This document shows, piece after piece, positions 26,034 through 33,239 of a stretch of DNA of 40,040 nt (the first letter of the stretch is position 1; each line of letters opens with the position of its first letter). Origin of the DNA: Schaalia odontolytica (GTDB lineage Bacteria > Actinomycetota > Actinomycetes > Actinomycetales > Actinomycetaceae). Made by a program: the position numbers and the translations under genes. Location: positions 1 through 40,040 of the forward strand of contig NZ_PKKM01000015.1 in the NCBI RefSeq assembly GCF_002847525.1, given 5' to 3'. The notes beneath the pieces were generated by a model, which worked only from the letters and a program-made list of their open reading frames with translations, did not search any database and had not been told where the DNA came from.

Positions 26034-27215
26034 ATGACCATCCACCTGTCCGACCTGCCCGAAAGTGCTCGCACCCTCCTGCGCGAACAGACAATCGAGC
26101 TCCCGAGCTGGGCCTTCGGTAACTCCGGAACCCGCTTCAAGGTGTTCCCGAGCCCTGGCACCCCGCGCAACGCATACGAAAAGATTGACGACGCGGCGCA
26201 GGTTCATCGATTCACGGGCATCACCCCGCGGGTGTCGCTGCACATTCCGTGGGACGTGGTCGATGACTTCTCTGACCTCGCGGAGCACGCGCGCTCCCAG
26301 GGCATCACGCTGGGCACCATCAACTCGAACGTCTTCCAGGATGACGACTACAAGTTCGGCTCCCTGACGAACTCCGACAAGGCCGTGCGTCGCAAGGCCA
26401 TCGACGCGCACCTGCGCTGCATCGACGTTATGAATGCGACCGGTTCCGACACGCTCAAGATCTGGCTGGGCGACGGAACGAACTACCCGGGACAGGACTC
26501 GATCGCTGCGCGGCAGGAGAGGCTCGCTGACTCGCTGTCCGTTATCTACGAGAATCTGGCTCCACATCAGCGCTTGCTTCTGGAGTACAAGTTCTTCGAG
26601 CCCGCCTTCTACCACACCGACGTTCCGGACTGGGGCACGGCTCTCGCGCATGTGACCGCGCTGGGTGAGCGGGCCGTCGTCTGCCTCGACACCGGCCACC
26701 ACGCGCCCGGCACAAACATCGAATTCATCGTGGTTCAGCTGCTGCGCGCCGGCCGCCTCGGAGCTTTCGACTTCAACTCGCGGTTCTACGCCGACGATGA
26801 CCTGATCGTGGGATCCGCAGATCCCTTCCAACTTTTCCGCATCATGCACGAGATCGTCTCCTTCGGCGCCCTCGCGCCCACCTCCGGCGTGAACTTCATG
26901 CTCGACCAGTGCCACAACCTCGAAGAAAAGATTCCCGGAGAAATCCTGTCCGCGATGAACGTCCAGGAGGCAACCGCGAAGGCACTCCTTGTCGACCGTG
27001 CCGCGCTGGCGAAGGCGCAGGCCGAGCACGACGTGCTGACTGCCAACCAGGTACTCATGGACGCTTTCTCCTCTGATGTGCGCCCGCTCCTGGGTGAGCT
27101 GCGTGAAGAGCAGGGCCTCGACCCCAACCCGCTTGCGGCCTACGCAGCCTCGGGCTACTTCGAGCGCATCAGTGCGGAGCGAGTGGGTGGTCAGCAGGCC
27201 TCCTGGGGCGCATGA
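26034..27215 (+). CDS. L-rhamnose isomerase (RhaI type)
   Basis: 393 residues from ATG 26034, AAGGAG (26023-26028) upstream. A TIM-barrel sugar isomerase of the type known from Pseudomonas stutzeri and many actinobacteria, not the E. coli RhaA type. Likely metal ligands are the Glu in LLEYKFFEPAF, the Asp and His in CLDTGHHAPGTN and the Asp in FDFNSRFYADDD. It converts L-rhamnose to L-rhamnulose in the cytoplasm. The stop overlaps the kinase start by 4 bp. Confidence 0.9.
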   Translation: MTIHLSDLPESARTLLREQTIELPSWAFGNSGTRFKVFPSPGTPRNAYEKIDDAAQVHRFTGITPRVSLHIPWDVVDDFSDLAEHARSQGITLGTINSNVFQDDDYKFGSLTNSDKAVRRKAIDAHLRCIDVMNATGSDTLKIWLGDGTNYPGQDSIAARQERLADSLSVIYENLAPHQRLLLEYKFFEPAFYHTDVPDWGTALAHVTALGERAVVCLDTGHHAPGTNIEFIVVQLLRAGRLGAFDFNSRFYADDDLIVGSADPFQLFRIMHEIVSFGALAPTSGVNFMLDQCHNLEEKIPGEILSAMNVQEATAKALLVDRAALAKAQAEHDVLTANQVLMDAFSSDVRPLLGELREEQGLDPNPLAAYAASGYFERISAERVGGQQASWGA

Positions 27216-28834
27216 TGACGACCGTTGTCGCTATCGACCTGGGGGCCTCCTCGGGGCGTGTCCTGCGGGGCGTGTTCGACGGCGAACGTCTCGCCATCGA
27301 GGAGTGCTCCCGCTTCCCGAATGGGCCGGTCGCTGTTCCCGGGCCTCGTCGTTCCGACGGTTCTCAATCGGGGGGCGAGGCCCAGGTGGCCTACGAGTGG
27401 GACATCCTCGCGCTGTGGCGCGGAATCCTGGATGGCCTGCGCGAGGCCAGCCTGCGCGGCCCCATGGACGCCATCGGAATCGACACGTGGGCCGTCGACT
27501 ACGGGCTGCTGGACGAGGACGGCCGACTGATCGGCAACCCGGCGTCCTACCGCTCGGCGCGCTGCGGCCGCGGCGCATCCGAGGTGCTCGACCGATGGGA
27601 TTCCTCATGGCTCTATGAGCACAACGGATTGCAATTCCAGCCTTTCAATACGCTGTTCCAGCGTGTAGCCGACCGGGGGGAGCGGCGCGCGGACTGTGCG
27701 CGCACGGCGCTCCTGATTCCCGACCTGCTGGCGTACTGGCTTACGGGAGAAGCGCGAAGTGAGCTGACGAACGCTTCGACGACAGGCCTCGTCAATGCCA
27801 CGGAGCGCGACTGGGATCCTGAGATCCTTAATCGGCTGCGCGACGACTTCGGGGTGGAGCACCTCTTCCCGCCGATCATTGAGCCGGGGGAGATTGTTGG
27901 TGAAGCGCGCGTTGAGGGTCTTGATCTGCACACCTCGACGGGCGAGCCCACCCTTGTTGTCGCCGTCGGGTCGCACGACACCGCGTCCGCGGTTGCGGGT
28001 GTGCCCGCCCAGACCGGGTCGTTCGCGTACATCTCGAGTGGAACCTGGTCGCTCGTCGGAACCGAACTGAGCGCCCCCGTGCTCTCCGACGAGGCTCGGG
28101 CAGCCAATTTCACGAACGAGCTGGGTGTCGATGGCACGGTCCGTTTCCTCGCCAACATCATGGGTATGTGGGTGCAGCAGGAATGCCTGCGCGAGTGGGC
28201 ATCCCTTGGGGATAACGCGTCGGGCGCTGGAGGTCGGGTTGACTGGCCGCTCCTCGACGCGCAGACTGAGGCAGCCCAGCCCGCGCGCTACCTGCTCGAC
28301 ATGTCCTCGCCCGAGCTCATGGCTCCGGGCGGCATGGTAGAGCGCGTGCGTTCACTGTGGATCCCGGGCCCGGGCGTCTCTTGTTTGGGCAAGGATTCCT
28401 CTGCGTCGGACGAGGCCGAGGCGGGGGTTGGCGATCCGCAGGCCTCGGCCGTCGATCCCAGTGAGCGGGCAACCGTGCTGCGGGCGATCACCGATTCGTT
28501 GGCACTGGCCTACCGCAGGGCGATCCGACGGACATTTGAGCTGAGCGGTACCCGACCTGAAGCGATTCACCTCGTTGGAGGCGGCTCAAAGAATCGTCTT
28601 CTGGCGCAGGAGACCGCAGATGCGACAGGAATCCCGGTCATTGCGGGACCCGTCGAGGCCACTGCCCTCGGGAACATGCTCGTCTCCCTGCGGTCTATCG
28701 GCGTGGCCAGCGGAACGCTGATGGACCTTCGGGCCATTTCGCGGGCGTCGTCGGTGCTCGTGACCTACGAGCCGCGCGCTTCTCATGCGCGCCTCTGGGA
28801 TGAGGCTGATGCCCTCATCGATGCTCGGTCGTAG
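27212..28834 (+). CDS. rhaB: L-rhamnulokinase
   Basis: 540 residues, somewhat longer than the roughly 490 of E. coli RhaB. FGGY kinase: phosphate-binding loop AIDLGASSGRVLRG near the N-terminus, substrate region GIDTWAVDYGLLDEDG (about 91-106), TGLVNATERDWD, SHDTASAVAGVP and the C-terminal adenosine motif HLVGGGSKNRLL. It phosphorylates L-rhamnulose at O1. A Glu/Gly/Ser-rich insertion (about 395-415) explains some of the extra length. Starts at 27212 and 27215 are both possible. It is the last gene of the operon and is followed by terminators. Confidence 0.9.
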   Translation: MMTTVVAIDLGASSGRVLRGVFDGERLAIEECSRFPNGPVAVPGPRRSDGSQSGGEAQVAYEWDILALWRGILDGLREASLRGPMDAIGIDTWAVDYGLLDEDGRLIGNPASYRSARCGRGASEVLDRWDSSWLYEHNGLQFQPFNTLFQRVADRGERRADCARTALLIPDLLAYWLTGEARSELTNASTTGLVNATERDWDPEILNRLRDDFGVEHLFPPIIEPGEIVGEARVEGLDLHTSTGEPTLVVAVGSHDTASAVAGVPAQTGSFAYISSGTWSLVGTELSAPVLSDEARAANFTNELGVDGTVRFLANIMGMWVQQECLREWASLGDNASGAGGRVDWPLLDAQTEAAQPARYLLDMSSPELMAPGGMVERVRSLWIPGPGVSCLGKDSSASDEAEAGVGDPQASAVDPSERATVLRAITDSLALAYRRAIRRTFELSGTRPEAIHLVGGGSKNRLLAQETADATGIPVIAGPVEATALGNMLVSLRSIGVASGTLMDLRAISRASSVLVTYEPRASHARLWDEADALIDARS

Positions 28835-28847
28835 CTGACGAGTGCTG

Positions 28848-28888
28848 ACGTGGGCCGCGACTCGACCAGTTCGAGCCGCGGCCCACGT
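28848..28888. terminator. Terminator after the rhamnulokinase gene
   Basis: ACGTGGGCCGCG (28848-28859) pairs perfectly with CGCGGCCCACGT (28877-28888), and CTCGA/TCGAG extends the stem inward. It lies 13 bp after the rightward kinase stop and can act for both strands. Confidence 0.75.
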
Positions 28889-28918
28889 GTATATGGAGGC
28901 GCTCCCTTACGCACATAA

Positions 28919-28960
28919 ACAGTGTTTGGAGCATGCCACGCAACATGCCCCAAACACTGT
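28919..28960. terminator. Terminator after the leftward aldolase gene
   Basis: ACAGTGTTTGG (28919-28929) pairs with CCAAACACTGT (28950-28960); GCATG/CATGC continues the stem inside, leaving an 8-base loop. It lies 36 bp past the aldolase stop. Confidence 0.7.
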
Positions 28961-28995
28961 GATAACGAACGGTGCGTCCGGTTTTCCTCGATGGG

Positions 28996-30096
28996 TCAGG
29001 AACCTTGAGATGCAGCCACCTTCTGGCGATAGGACTCAGCTTCCCAGTTCTCGATGAAGCCGCGCTCTCGATCATCCATGACGCGCACGCGACCGAGCAG
29101 GTTCGCATCCCGTGCCACGCGCAATGCGTCCAGGAAAGTGTGCAGCGCGTTGTCCGAGGCCTCGTTCGTGCTACCTACTGCAGCTACGGCTAGTCCGGGA
29201 ATGACAGCGACGATCGGCGCGCGCCCATGCTGGGCACGGTGCAGCGACACCTTCGCCGCCACGATGTCCTCCGTGTCTGTCGCCTCCAGCATGACGGGGA
29301 AGGAACCCGCATACACGATCTGATCGGGGATCAACGGCCCTCCAGGTGCGGAGGCGAACGCCGACAGCCCCTCCGTCGCCAGTGCGACGCTCGGCGCTTC
29401 CACCGCGCGACGGAAGGCTTCGGCCACCCGGGAAGGTGAGCCCGAGAAGGCTGTCTCGGCCTCGTCGATCGCTGCGCGGATAGAAGATGTCAGGAAGTCG
29501 ATCCGCTCGAGAATTGCGTCCTTTGTCGGGCCTGACACGATGATGCCGTGATTGCCGAGGAGCGTGATCGCCGGCGGGGGAGTGCCGTGCGTGGCCGTGA
29601 ACGCGCGGCGACGATCATCGATGAGGCGTGCCAGCGGAATGCCCGGGTCCGTGTAGTCGACCCACAGGGCCTGGTCGCCGAGGATCTGCTCGCACAGCTC
29701 TTCGCCGCGTGTGTTGCACGTGATCGCGTTGGCGGTCAGCGGGTGCAGGTGAATGACGAGCGGGTCGGGAATGAGGGCGTGGAAGAGGATCTCGACGCTC
29801 GGGCGGCGCTCAAACGCGCCACGCTGCGCAAGCTGGGCCGCCGCACGAACGGGGTCTTCGCCCGTGGGGAGCTCTTCGGGATGCTCGAAGGCATGCAGGA
29901 GGGTGGGAATGTCGAGGGGGACCAAGTCCTCCTCACGCAGGGTCGCGAGTGGAACGCCGCTGGGCTTGATGAGGAGCGTGTCGCCCGTTTTTGCGGATGA
30001 GTTTCCGCCCCCTGAGCGCGTGTATTCCGTGTCCGAACCGATCTGGTTGGACAGCTCGATGAGTTGGGAGACGAGGTCTTCAGATGAAGTGGGCAT
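28996..30096 (-). CDS. Class II aldolase, probable L-rhamnulose-1-phosphate aldolase
   Basis: 366 residues from ATG 30096, GGAGG upstream. Class II aldolase/adducin fold: SGGGNSSAKTGD (28-39), LIKPSG, catalytic Glu near VEILFH (101-106), zinc ligands HLH (116-118) and LLGNHGIIVSG with His183. It resembles the aldolase half of the bifunctional RhaE/RhaEW-type enzymes but lacks their C-terminal dehydrogenase domain, so the lactaldehyde product must be handled elsewhere. It faces the other catabolic genes but carries the same LacI-type operator, completing the pathway to dihydroxyacetone phosphate and L-lactaldehyde. The exact substrate is inferred from the regulon. Confidence 0.82.
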   Translation of the reverse strand: MPTSSEDLVSQLIELSNQIGSDTEYTRSGGGNSSAKTGDTLLIKPSGVPLATLREEDLVPLDIPTLLHAFEHPEELPTGEDPVRAAAQLAQRGAFERRPSVEILFHALIPDPLVIHLHPLTANAITCNTRGEELCEQILGDQALWVDYTDPGIPLARLIDDRRRAFTATHGTPPPAITLLGNHGIIVSGPTKDAILERIDFLTSSIRAAIDEAETAFSGSPSRVAEAFRRAVEAPSVALATEGLSAFASAPGGPLIPDQIVYAGSFPVMLEATDTEDIVAAKVSLHRAQHGRAPIVAVIPGLAVAAVGSTNEASDNALHTFLDALRVARDANLLGRVRVMDDRERGFIENWEAESYRQKVAASQGS

Positions 30097-30115
30097 TGGT
30101 CCTCCACAATGAGGA

Positions 30116-30127
30116 TGAATCGTTTCA
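30116..30127. promoter_or_regulatory. LacI-type operator of the aldolase gene
   Basis: TGAATCGTTTCA, 20 bp before the aldolase start and just downstream of the -10, identical to the importer operator. Confidence 0.77.
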
Positions 30128-30131
30128 CTTA

Positions 30132-30160
30132 AGGATAGGGAGGAGACATAGTTATGTCAA
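30132..30160 (-). promoter_or_regulatory. Promoter of the aldolase gene
   Basis: On the minus strand TTGACA (complement of 30155-30160), a 17-bp spacer and TATCCT (complement of 30132-30137) form a near-consensus promoter, with the operator 4 bp beyond the -10. Confidence 0.75.
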
Positions 30161-30296
30161 GGTGTGGCCATTGGCTATGCCCGTGGGGTGTTCAGTGCCT
30201 GTCTGCGTGAGTTACGTAGGAGCTTGATGATGCTGTGAACCCTGTGCGCATGCACCCGCGCCTTTCCATGTGAGGAGTACAGGCATTGCGAGTGAG

Positions 30297-30327
30297 GGGG
30301 TGGGGTTCCCGGTTGGAACCCCACCCC
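30297..30327. terminator. Terminator after the 49-aa membrane peptide gene
   Basis: GGGGTGGGGTTCC pairs with GGAACCCCACCCC around loop CGGTT. It lies 29 bp past the leftward small gene and shares core and loop with the hairpin at 19227-19272. Confidence 0.7.
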
Positions 30328-30355
30328 TTCTGATGGATCTGGCGCAGGCCTCGTC

Positions 30356-30505
30356 CTACCAGTCACCCAAGCCGAGGTAGTACAGCGGGTGCGCGAAGAA
30401 AGAGGCGATGGCCTCGCGGTATTCGAGGGGCAGCATCGGGAAGATGACGATGCCGGCCAGCACCGCGACGATCAGCGTTACGAGGATGCGTTTCTTGGAT
30501 TTCAT
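30356..30505 (-). CDS. 49-aa single-pass membrane peptide
   Basis: An ATG at 30505 with a good AAGGAG site encodes a peptide starting MKSKKRILVTLIVAVLAG, with one membrane helix (about residues 6-24) followed by PLEYREAIASFFAHPLYYLG and ending DW. The basic start suggests the C-terminus faces outward. It has its own ribosome site and terminator, which supports a real gene. No family is recognised; it stands between the aldolase and an NmrA-like gene, both read in the same direction. Confidence 0.65.
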   Translation of the reverse strand: MKSKKRILVTLIVAVLAGIVIFPMLPLEYREAIASFFAHPLYYLGLGDW

Positions 30506-30642
30506 GGCATCTCCTTACCATTGACTGCCCCGACGCTATCAGGCATGTGACGCAGGCGGCAAGCATGAGCGCAAGAGGCGCCCCGGCCTCGTCCCTGAGA
30601 AGAGAAGCGAAACCGGGGGCAACGAAGCCACAACCGCGACGG

Positions 30643-31551
30643 TCAGCGGCCCGACGCGAGCGCCGCCCGGGCGACCTCCTCGAAGGTGAGCGGGTTGCGG
30701 CCCGTCACGTCGCGCACGGTCGTGGAGACGACGGCCATCTCGCCGCGCGCGATTGACGTGTAGGTCGACACCCACGAGTCGTACTCCCACTGGGCGGCCG
30801 GCCACTTCTTGCGCGACTCGTACGCCTCCTCGACGGTTTCGCGCACGTAGGTGACGGGCCGGCCCCACACGCGGGTGAGGATTGCGGCGATCTCATCGAG
30901 GGTCAAAGCCTCGGGGCCCGTCACGTCGAGAGTCTGATTCTCGTAGCGCCCCGGATCAGCGAGGACCCCGGCTGCCACGCGCCCCGCGTCCTCGCGCGCG
31001 ACCACGCCGACACGCCCGTCGCCTGCGGGTCCGAGGATGCGGCCCTCCTCGTCCGGCAGCTCCGCGAAAAAGTCCGCGTAGAAGTTATCGCGCAAGAACG
31101 TGTACGTCATGCCCGACGCCTTGATGCGCTCCTCCGTGTAGAAGTGCGTGCGCGCCAGCGTAAACGTCGCGTCGGGCGCCGCATTCATAAACGACAGGTA
31201 CACGATGTGGCGCACCCCGGAGGCCGCGGCCGCGTCGACGAAGGCGAGGTGCTTGGACAGGCGGTCCTCGCTCTCGGGCGCGGACACCATGAAGAGGACG
31301 TCAACGCCTTCCAGCGCGACGCGCGTCGTGAGTGTGTCCTCGTACGAGCACTTCACCGCGACGGCACCCGGCAGCTCGGGCGCGCGCGACGGCGTGTTCG
31401 CGAGGAGCCGCAGGGGCAGGCCGCGCTCCGACAGGAGGCGGGCGGCGGCGCCACCGACGTTCCCGGACGCGCCGGTGATCGCCAGGGACGGGAGGGACGA
31501 GGCCTGGGTCGGCTCGTTCGTGCGGGCTCGGGGTGTGGGGGCGTCAGTCAT
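30643..31551 (-). CDS. NmrA-like NAD(P)-binding protein
   Basis: 302 residues from ATG 31551; the open frame runs to 31650, but that start would extend into the repeat array and has no ribosome site. Atypical short-chain dehydrogenase fold: dinucleotide-binding ITGASGNVGGAAARLL (about 24-39), VDVLFMVSAPES, a partner helix FVDAAAASGVRHIVYLSF and LRDNFYADFF. Such proteins are quinone oxidoreductase 2-like or redox-sensing regulators; the classical catalytic Tyr-x-x-x-Lys is not apparent. It is monocistronic as far as seen. Confidence 0.82.
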   Translation of the reverse strand: MTDAPTPRARTNEPTQASSLPSLAITGASGNVGGAAARLLSERGLPLRLLANTPSRAPELPGAVAVKCSYEDTLTTRVALEGVDVLFMVSAPESEDRLSKHLAFVDAAAASGVRHIVYLSFMNAAPDATFTLARTHFYTEERIKASGMTYTFLRDNFYADFFAELPDEEGRILGPAGDGRVGVVAREDAGRVAAGVLADPGRYENQTLDVTGPEALTLDEIAAILTRVWGRPVTYVRETVEEAYESRKKWPAAQWEYDSWVSTYTSIARGEMAVVSTTVRDVTGRNPLTFEEVARAALASGR

Positions 31552-31648
31552 GTGGCCAGTGTGCCACCGGCGTTGTGGCGTGTGCGCACGCCACGTGATC
31601 TTTGGGCTGTGGGCGTAGCGTCCGGCGAGGGTGAAACCGGGGATGCTC

Positions 31649-32017
31649 ATGGGCGAGATAAAACTCGCCCAGCAGGTCTGGATTCTGGGTGAGACCGTGA
31701 CAATATTCGCCCTGCTGGCGAAAAACCGCGGATTTTGGGGTGTTTTGATCGTGCTGGGAGAGTTTTGTCTCGTCTGGGCGCTGGTGGAGCCGAGCAGGGC
31801 GAGTTTTTTCTCGCCTGTGGGGTAGGGGTGGGACTGGGGTGAAAGAAAAACCGCCCCTGCGTGAGGTGCTGTGGGGTGCCGTGAAATATTCTTCGCCCCT
31901 GCACGCCGAAAAGTGCTGTATTTTGCCCATTTTGAGCGAGCAGGGGCGATATTTCTTTCACGACGGGAGTGAGCTAAGCGGTGGGGTGCCGTGCTGGGGC
32001 GGTATTTCTTTCATGGA
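31649..32017. repeat. Array of eight degenerate ~25-bp repeats in paired alternating orientation
   Basis: Copies at 31649-31673(-), 31692-31715(-), 31753-31777(+), 31794-31818(+), 31836-31860(-), 31878-31902(-), 31940-31964(+) and 31993-32017(+). Read in the + sense they start GCAGGGGCGA or GCTGGGCGAG, followed by a T-rich centre and TTTCAC or CTCGCC; for example GCAGGGGCGATATTTCTTTC at 31940 and GCTGGGCGAGTTTTATCTCG at 31649. Orientation goes in pairs (--++--++), and centre-to-centre distances are about 42, 62, 41, 42, 42, 62 and 53 bp, close to whole helical turns. No gene overlaps them. REP/BIME-like or a protein-binding array are the two readings. Confidence 0.75.
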
Positions 32018-32545
32018 GGCTCGCTGGAAGTGGCGGTGGTGTCCGTGGAGTGTGTCGACGGGGCCGCGGCGCCCGTGGGCGGCGGAGGGGCCTGGCCGGG
32101 CTTCAAGCCGACGCGTAGAGCTGCCGAACAGCGACCCGGCCCCACTGGTGTGGAGGGCGCCGGAGGGGCTGGAGGGCCTGGCTGCGGTGCACGTGGGCGG
32201 TGGTGGGGCATGGTCGCGGTGCCGGTGGGTGGCGGCAGGGCCAGGGCGGGCCTCGAGATCGACCACTCCGAGCCGTCAGGCTCGCGTGTGGCGATCTCGC
32301 GGGCGGGCCGCCGCCCACCGGCACACGGAGCGACCAGGCCGAGCCAGGCAGATCATGCGCAGTGGGCTGCGGGCGGGCCGCCGCCCACGGCGCAGCCCGG
32401 CCTGACACAACACGCGGCACCCGGAATACCAGCGGCACCACACAGGAAGTAAAAACGCAGAAGCCCAACGAAAAGTGCCCACATAAACAACGGCATTCAC
32501 AGCTTCACAGCAACACTCCGAAAAGTCATATGAGAAATATGAGAG
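32018..32545. other. GC-rich gene-free stretch with hairpins
   Basis: No convincing gene. The open frames here are low-complexity Gly/Arg/Pro products of GC richness. The 20-base GCGGGCGGGCCGCCGCCCAC occurs at 32299-32318 and again at 32369-32388, exactly 70 bp apart; each is a near-palindrome able to form a hairpin. From about 32410 composition becomes A-rich, ending in the promoter area of the next operon, where ATATGAGA is repeated at 32528 and 32537. Confidence 0.6.
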
Positions 32546-32563
32546 CTTCATAGGTTCTTCATA
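32546..32563 (+). promoter_or_regulatory. Pho-box-like direct repeat before the DUF4956-VTC operon
   Basis: CTTCATA-GGTT-CTTCATA: two identical 7-mers separated by 4 bases (11-bp period), 44 bp before the DUF4956 start. PhoB/PhoP-type response regulators bind 7-bp direct repeats with a 4-bp spacer. The neighbouring VTC-type gene makes phosphate control plausible, but other OmpR-family regulators use the same layout. Confidence 0.45.
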
Positions 32564-32606
32564 GGGTCGCGTGGGGAAATTGGTGCATCGACAAAAGGAG
32601 ATCCCA

Positions 32607-33149
32607 ATGACCGCCCTGATTCTGATCGCTATTGACCTGGTTGCCATGGCCGCTCTCGTGTTCGGCCTGTACTTCCCACGGCACCGCCGCGCTGACCTCG
32701 TCGCAGCGTTCCTCGGAGTGAATGTCGGCGTCCTCGCCGTCACGATCATCCTCGCGAACTCGACCGTGAGCGCGGGACTCGGCCTCGGCCTCTTCGGTGT
32801 TCTCTCGATCATCCGACTGCGTTCGGATCAGATCTCGCAGACGGAAATCGCCTACTACTTCGCGTCGCTGGCTCTCGGCCTGCTGACGGGCATGTCTTCG
32901 GCGGTGACCCCGCTGCTCGGTGGCCTCATTGCCCTGATCCTCGTGGCTCTGGCCTTCGGTGACTCGAAGCTGGTCTTCGGCCGCTACACCTCGCAGACCG
33001 TCCAGCTGGACCGCGCGATCGCCGACCCCGCCGAGCTGAAGGCCGCCCTCGAGCAGCGCCTGGGCGCGTCCGTCGCCTCGGTGAATGTCGTCAAGCTCGA
33101 CCTCGTGAACGACCTGACCCTCGTGGACGTGCGCTCGAAGGTCGCCTGA
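32607..33149 (+). CDS. DUF4956 membrane protein
   Basis: 180 residues from ATG 32607, AAAAGGAG (32593-32600) upstream. Three to four membrane helices occupy residues 1-120: LILIAIDLVAMAALVFGLYF, VNVGVLAVTIILAN, GLGLGLFGVLSIIRLRSD and a later Leu/Ala-rich segment. A soluble C-terminal domain of about 60 residues follows. GLFGVLSIIRLRSDQISQ is the family hallmark. DUF4956 genes commonly sit beside VTC-domain genes, as here, and probably act with them at the membrane; the biochemical role is unknown. Confidence 0.85.
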   Translation: MTALILIAIDLVAMAALVFGLYFPRHRRADLVAAFLGVNVGVLAVTIILANSTVSAGLGLGLFGVLSIIRLRSDQISQTEIAYYFASLALGLLTGMSSAVTPLLGGLIALILVALAFGDSKLVFGRYTSQTVQLDRAIADPAELKAALEQRLGASVASVNVVKLDLVNDLTLVDVRSKVA

Positions 33150-33239
33150 CCCGCCGGCCCGCTGGTCCGGCCAGCCAGTCCGGCCCACCAGCCGCCACAA
33201 CCGCCACCCCGCAGACCGCCAATACCAAGGACACGACTC

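Noticed and set aside
31649..32017. CRISPR array
   Set aside because: Repeats are degenerate, alternate in orientation and have unequal gaps; there are no cas genes in the window.
32018..32545. Several 100-190 residue open frames on both strands
   Set aside because: Gly/Arg/Pro-rich, overlapping each other, without ribosome sites; a result of very high GC content.
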